Source: Holothuria scabra
Taxonomy: Eukaryota; Echinodermata; Holothuroidea; Aspidochirotida; Holothuriidae
Assembly (NCBI GenBank): GCA_037179385.1
Contig: CM074180.1
Location: 26,455,455 to 26,519,454 of the forward strand
Direction of reading: 5' to 3'
DNA: 64,000 nucleotides
Positions 58,018 through 64,000 of the stretch are shown piece after piece (the first letter of the stretch is position 1; every line of letters begins with the position of its first letter). The notes below the pieces were generated by a model. The model searched no databases. It had not been told where the DNA came from and was given only the letters and a program-made list of their open reading frames with translations. The position numbers and the translations under genes were made by a program.

Positions 58018-59410
58018 TTAATATTTCTTTCGAAAGGTCGATTGACACTTTTTAAGACAAGAGGTCCATAATTATGTAAGAGTAAGCTCTACGATTTTAA
58101 GGCCCATCATTCTCCTTTTAGGCTGTTCACTGCGCTTAAATAGTCTTTCGTGTGCTAAAAGATCTGGGACTAAGAATACATTATAGTCATTAAGAGACCA
58201 TACGTGACGCCCGAGACTTCGCACTGCACGCGCAAATAGATACAGACACGTAAAACTTGGATGGCACAAGTGGGACCACTGGGGTCATGGTCCTCCGGAA
58301 AACCCTCTTTTGTCGGGATTCGGGTTGCAGGCCTCCCCCACTTTAAGAAGGACACAGTAATTTTGATAAGAACGGTTAATTCCCTTTTCACTTGTTTTCA
58401 AGGTCGCTTTCCACTTTTTTTTAACAAATAAAGAAACATTTGATAGCTAACGCCGTAAAGGACCCTCAGGAGCATTTAGCAATTTATAACTCGAATCCTT
58501 CATTTTTATGCATCTGTGCATAGAAATAACGATGATCTACTGAACGCCCTCCATTTTCGTATTTGTTACCGCCCCCTCCCCCGCTGACTTGGTTCCATTG
58601 CCACTGAGAGGACTGTAATCAATTATGGCAAAAGAGTAACTATAGAATATGCGTTTTTCCTGAGCTCGCAGCGAGGCATCGGACTAAGCAAATAATAAAC
58701 AAAATGACATTTTACGGATGGAAAAGGGTCGGGGTAGTGGAGGGGAACTCTAGGATACCTTATTAGTTCTGACTCCAACCTTGAATTGTTTTAGTTATAC
58801 GCGTTCTCTGTACCTCTTCTAGGCCACCGTAGATGAAGATTTTCAGCATTAGTGAAAGTTCAGCTGAAAGTACATTAACCTCTCCAGGAGCTTCGTGGTT
58901 TACGTAAGCCGACAGGGAACAGTAAGACACCTGTCGCAAATGATTCCAAGAGAAAAGCTCATCGATGCACAAACTAAGTTAGGCTGTTAGGAAAAGTCAT
59001 TTACTCATCACTGGTTCACACTGCATGCATGCATTCTTTGGAACAGTTATATTTTATGGAATAAAGGTATCGAAAGATTTGACACGTTACGTGAATATCA
59101 ATGACAGGACCAAAGAGGAGTACATTACAAGCAACAGTTAACTTTCCTGCGAGGAAGTAATTGGCGGAATGGGAAACACACACAACCGTTTACAATAGGC
59201 CAAGCTCACCGAAAATGTGACAACAACATTGTCATTGAGTTGACTATATTTCTATTACCTAACTGGGTCATGGAGGGTCAAACGTATAAAATATATTCGT
59301 ACTATTTGCCGGACTCTCCTTGCCAAGAGGGCACTTATGCAAATTATCTCATTCCTACACAGTTCAGTTCAAATTCTCCCAACCAAGTTACAGTTCCTCC
59401 CAAAAAAGTC
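58018..59410. other. No gene seen upstream of the lectin exons
   Basis: The missing first exon of the lectin gene should lie here or further upstream, but I find no signal peptide with a fitting donor. Confidence 0.35.
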
Positions 59411-59414
59411 TTAA

Positions 59415-59525
59415 AGGAGAAACCCCAGAAACTTGAAGTAGTGTGGTAGACTGTCCTGTTTCATGTTTGACTCTTGAGGATCATGTGACAATATTTCTTC
59501 TCATCAAATGTGAAACTACTAAAAG
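59415..59525. mobile_element. Truncated MITE of the agggcaagagcagt family
   Basis: Opposite orientation. TTAA at 59411-59414, then cttgaagtagtgtggtagac and ttgaggatcatgtgacaata. The other end is lost. Confidence 0.55.
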
Positions 59526-59544
59526 TTAATGTTTTGTTGACACA

Positions 59545-59662
59545 TAACGGCAGAAGGTGCAATTTTTAAAGTCTTTGGCATGACCAGGTCCAGGCTGGAT
59601 ATGTGTCCTCTGACCTTCGAGTGAGAGTCTAACGCTCTACCAACTAGACCACACACCTGTCC
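59545..59662 (-). repeat. tRNA-type SINE head
   Basis: Minus strand from about 59655: gtggtctagttggtagagcg followed by ttagactctcactcgaaggt is a good box-A-containing tRNA-like 5' half. Box B is degraded. Then catgccaaagact and the body word ccgttatgtg. The rest of the body is missing. Confidence 0.65.
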
Positions 59663-59954
59663 TGAAAGCATACAGAGAGATGGCCCAAATAAACAAGAAT
59701 GCACAGTAGTAAAACAGTGTAACATGTATTTATTTCCTGTTCATGTCACAGAATGTCGTCATCAGGTTGGAAAGAAAAAAGGATGAACCCGCATCCCTCC
59801 AGAATTGCCATCCCTGCTTAATGTTGCACTAATATGTACATAACGAGCTTTCATATTGCATATGCTTAAACCATGAAAAACAGAAACTGTTGATCCAATA
59901 CTGCAACAACTACAAAAATTTTTCAACAGTTTAAAAGTTAAAATTTGGTTCTGT

Positions 59955-60235
59955 TAGGGTCCGTTTGGCTGTGTCCATGTTTACAAATTCGAAGGGGACC
60001 ACTTGAAAAACATGGACAGAGCCAAACAGAGGAAATCTAAACCTTCCATTATACAACTTTGGTATTGGCAATCAGTTAATGTAAGGTATGGGTGTAGTGA
60101 GAATGCGTACGTGACATATAGTTTGGCCATGTTTGGCTATGTTTGGCCTTGTTTGGCTCTGTTTGTCTCTGTCTGGCCCTTTTTGGCCCTGATTGGCCCT
60201 GTTTGGCTGTGTCCATGTTTTACAAATGGCCCAAT
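59955..60235. repeat. 10-bp tandem repeat (gtttggccct) with palindromic flank
   Basis: Nine 10-bp units in exact register at 60121-60210 (gtttggccat, gtttggctat, gtttggcctt, gtttggctct and so on). tttggctgtgtccatgttt occurs at 59966 and again at 60202, and its complement acatggacagagccaaaca at 60009, so the left side folds into a hairpin. Confidence 0.75.
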
Positions 60236-63200
60236 TATGGAACGCTAGATTATACAGGTACAGATACTGTACTCAACACTATGCTATTTGCAACCATTTA
60301 GCTGAGGACGACAGAGGTAGTTTTTATTTGTAGTTCAGTTGCATTAAAAGTCCTTCACTGCTGTTGTTCGATAATTTTGCCAAGTAATAGAGTAAGCTTA
60401 GTTTGTAGACTTCCAACAAACCTTAGCGGAAGAGACAATAATGGGAGCACTGAAAAAAACACACGCAGAGTAGTGAAGCATATTTGGTTGTTGAACAATT
60501 TGAAAGCTTTATGTGTCTCTTCATTCATTGCTATTGTCTAAAAACAAAGTTAAGAGGGCAAAGACAGTCAAAAAGATTACCAGGTAGATTCGAATTCAAT
60601 TGCCGTACATTTCCTTTCTAAATATTTCGAAAATCTGTAGTATAGGGCTGAATTCAAATTAAATTTGAGAGCTCTTGGGAATTTTGGCTTCATAATCCTA
60701 AGACTGTTCATGTACAATAACAGTCACACCACTAGGATATATCCTCAGCTGACGGAGATGCAGTCTTGTCAACTTTTATATATTCGGAGTCCATTTTCAG
60801 CGGAAATCCCCAATTACTCTCCATTCAATTCCATTTCGTGTTCATGCATTCCGGTTATACATCGAAATTGGTCTGGGGTTGATTCCGTGCCCTGATTCGG
60901 GATTTTTAGCCCTATGGGGGCATTTTTGTTTATTTTCATAGCTTTGATGATGTAAAACGACTGTCTACAGCTTTTGTCATAAATAATTTCCCATCACATG
61001 TCAACATCATCTGATATTGTCTACACCGTTGTCACATTCATGATCACGTGATAGGCCCATCTCTTCTGGAGTGAATCAATAATGGTTATTTGTTTTTATT
61101 TGGAGCCTTTAGAGAGAACTTTACGTAAGATTCAGACATTCCAGTACCAAAGGTTCTTGACTCGGCATACCCACGGGCCCAGCACCTGTTTCGTTTTTGA
61201 TGTCCAAGCCGTCAAGTCGTATTTCACCAACAAAATTTTTGCAAACACTTTATACCCTTGGGGAGAATATTAAAGAAAATCAGAAAATATAGCTGCATTT
61301 AACCGGTTACTATCAGGGCCACAAGATACTAGACAAATTTTTGAATGCAAAATTTAATCTTTTTCTGCAGGTCCAAACCTTATTAGAGTTTAAATACAAT
61401 GACCTGGCATGCCAGTTGATTCAATTGCTTAGGATCAATAATTCGGGAATCACGGCATTTTACAAGAAAATAAGTTTAAGTGCAGGATCGAAATCAAAAT
61501 GTCAGTCTCCTTGTTAGCGAGAGAAAAGAACAGAGAGAAGTTATGTAGAAAGTTGCCTGCATACTCGTCTGTCTTTCTCTTCTTACATAGTGAGATTGGC
61601 AATTCAGTTGGCTTGTGGAATCTCAGTAGACTAGCAATGTTCGGCAGGCAAGAGATAAAGATGTTTTATTTTTTACCACTCAAGGAAATGGCGAAGGGTA
61701 ATGGGAATGGAATGGTAGTCTGGATTCAAAGCTGGCACTATCACGCCTTGCAAAGAGTTCCTATAGTGGTTATAATCAACAAATGGAAAACTTGAAAGGG
61801 AAAATAAAACAAAATTTCTCGAATCCCTTACTTATGATTTTTTCCGGAGTTCAGATATAATTTTTTTAGGTTATTCACTCAAATTAAAGTGGGAGATTCC
61901 TCAATAACTTGTGATAGGCCTATCATCCTTGTACTACTCAAATTTATCGTAGTTCATTGTTTCAGGGTTTTGTTTTCGAAAGTCGCCCTACCCTCTGTTA
62001 AAACATGCATTGAAGTACTAACTCGGACGTAGCACTTCCATGGTTAAAATCTTGGTAACAACTGTCTTACCAGGCAGCTCCATTATCTTACTGTTGTATA
62101 CGGTAAGGTTGATTTGACTACAAAAACAAACTTTCTGCGTGTAACATTAGTATACACCAAATTCTTCATGACCAAACAAACCTGTTTGATTTTAAAAAGA
62201 ACCATGCAAAGCGGGTAGTGTGAGCTGAACGAGACTATACAGCAAAAGATGGACTAACATTTTTTTTCAAAATATTGAATCATTTGATTCCCCGACCTAT
62301 TAAGAATTGGTTTTTGTCATCCTAGACTTAAGGTACACTTACACATGTCGAGTCCGAGACTGTTTTTGCTGTGAAATAAAAATTTTACAGTAAAAATCAT
62401 GTCTTCTGGCTGTTCTTTGATGGCTCAATAGCAAGTTACATGATAATCCATCGGTCAATCTTTTTAATCGCAAAATAAAATAATTCTGAACAAAGAAATG
62501 TTTCCCAGTAGATAAAAGTCCATGGATAAGAGTTGACCTTCACCGTATGACATAATAGACAATGAGTTCAGCGAACTGACTTTGAAAGTTCTTTGTGAGC
62601 TTCACCGCGGGCTACAATACACTCTGTTCAATCTAAACACCTCGGGCTGGAGGCGTGTATTGAAATGGAGAATTTTCAAAAGTTTTATTCAGTTTTCATA
62701 ACAGTTTCATATTTAATTTTCTTCATCAGCAAAATCTAATCTGTCATGTCGTCCTCTGAAAGATTACTTTTTGTGATATACTTGACATTGAACGACGGGC
62801 GAGCGAAAATAAAATGCACCCTCATATCATCATATTACACCTGTTGACAATAATGAGATCAGCTACTTTCTTGTTCTCAATAGGGTGAGGCTTGACTCGC
62901 ACCTGTTGGTTTGCGTAACTCTGCAGTCGATTTTGTATGGACATTTTTTGTGCGCGATATGAATATGACCACACATCGGTTAGGGATAATGGGATATCGT
63001 CCCTTAATGTAAGATTGAAGATTGACTCTTGTGTAGTCGGTCTTCAAAATTACCTTTTGAAAGGTACCTCAAGCCTATTAAGATGACCTCAGTGTCGTCT
63101 CTTGGAAATGCAATAAAATCTATGCAGGATTTTGGATTACGTCACAAGTTACACGTGTCGTTACTTCGATTGAGAACCGATTTTAAACACTATCGATAAT

Positions 63201-64000
63201 GTCACATCAGCCATAGCTTATCAAAAAACTTCACATTATCGACGGTGCATCCAATCAGTTCAAAAGCAAATTTAAAACAAGGGGTATGCGACGTCTTCCA
63301 GAATTCGTGATAGTGTTTAATGCATTTTCACGACACTACAGGTTATAAGATCTGAAGCAGAAGTTTTGGAAAGGATTAAAACCTAAGCATTCTAGACACT
63401 AAGTCAGTATTTCTTCTTTTAAGGGCCCTTTCTTGGTTTGTGGATCACGCATGCCCTCTGTTACATTTGTTAGACCCAGTTACCAACATTTCGGCGAAAC
63501 GTGTTTCCACATATTTGATAAAACAGTTCTTGAAAGTAGAAATTATGTGACCACTTTCATTACTGCGGTGATATGTAAATTTTGAAACAGGTTATTTGTT
63601 GCGCCATATCTTGTTAAATAAAATCAAATCTCTAACAAATAATTTGACCTTTCTTCCTGTATCCAAATTTTATCTATAACAACTAAACAAAACTCGCAGC
63701 CGCCTCTTACGTCACATGACCATGTTTGTAATGGGCAATTTAATAGATATTTTGACATTTTCCCCGAGGGGGCACAGTCATAAGATGAAGAGTGACATGA
63801 AGAATTTCACATGAATCAAAACCAGCATTGGTTTTAAGACCCCTAGAGCAAATAATATTAACTTATAACTAGTTACGGTTTGTTATTAAAGTAATTTTTC
63901 TTAAAATTCTATAAGATCTACTAAAATTTTTTAAATTGAATTAATGATCAATCGTCCAGTGTAACAGTGAATTTAATTCATAAGAGTATGAGAAAGAGTC
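60236..64000. other. No gene seen
   Basis: 3.8 kb of AT-rich, low-repeat DNA. Several open frames (for example 61082-61273, 61499-61795) lack splice context and family features. A degraded relative of the 40741 hairpin lies near 62012. Confidence 0.4.

Noticed and set aside
58763..58972. Upstream signal-peptide exon of the lectin gene
   Set aside because: The minus-strand frame has a short hydrophobic piece but no convincing signal sequence and no donor in the phase needed.
59600..59660. tRNA gene on the minus strand
   Set aside because: A box-A-like half is good but box B and the acceptor stem are degraded, and the downstream body words identify a SINE.

Overview
The window looks like a gene-poor, AT-rich piece of an animal genome, most likely a marine invertebrate. 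The reasons are short exons with GT/AG splice sites and multi-kilobase introns, a C-type lectin domain split by an intron, SINEs with tRNA-like and U2-snRNA-like heads, and many hAT-like and TTAA-flanked non-autonomous DNA transposons. I see no operons and no bacterial, viral, rRNA or CRISPR features. An echinoderm or another invertebrate deuterostome would fit, but that is inference.

Two genes can be supported, both on the minus strand. The first (4379-20929) is a secreted DsbA/thioredoxin-fold protein. It can be assembled from five exons whose splice phases agree, giving 245 codons from a signal peptide to a stop codon. Its introns are filled with tandem repeats, SINEs, one 2.3-kb hAT element and one MITE. 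Its first exon, with flanking DNA, is duplicated 8.7 kb upstream (29329-29619). No second set of downstream exons is visible, so the locus may have two alternative first exons. The second gene (55651-57091) is a C-type lectin domain on two exons; its upstream signal-peptide exon was not found.

Between and around the genes: 0-1 kb holds two U2-SINE copies, one carrying a tiny hairpin insertion. 22-28 kb holds a diverged duplicated block around a 2.5-kb foldback with 820-bp arms. 28.7-33.8 kb holds the duplicated exon, a U2-headed SINE, a CCCATATGGG-rich segment and three TTAA-MITEs. 36.1-40.2 kb is a 4.1-kb hAT-like foldback with a 180-bp tandem array and a 385-bp palindromic element inserted in it. 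41.2-42.7 kb and 43.1-43.5 kb are further foldbacks. 47.2-52 kb holds three hAT-type elements with 8-bp target duplications and two MITEs. 52-60 kb holds more SINEs and MITEs around the lectin gene. 60-64 kb has almost nothing recognisable.

The most unusual observation is a set of 21-36 bp hairpins (CAGGGAGTTG...CAACTCCCTG type). Each is bounded by a 7-8 bp direct repeat, and two of them sit in SINEs whose sister copies show the uninterrupted site. They behave like extremely small mobile elements.
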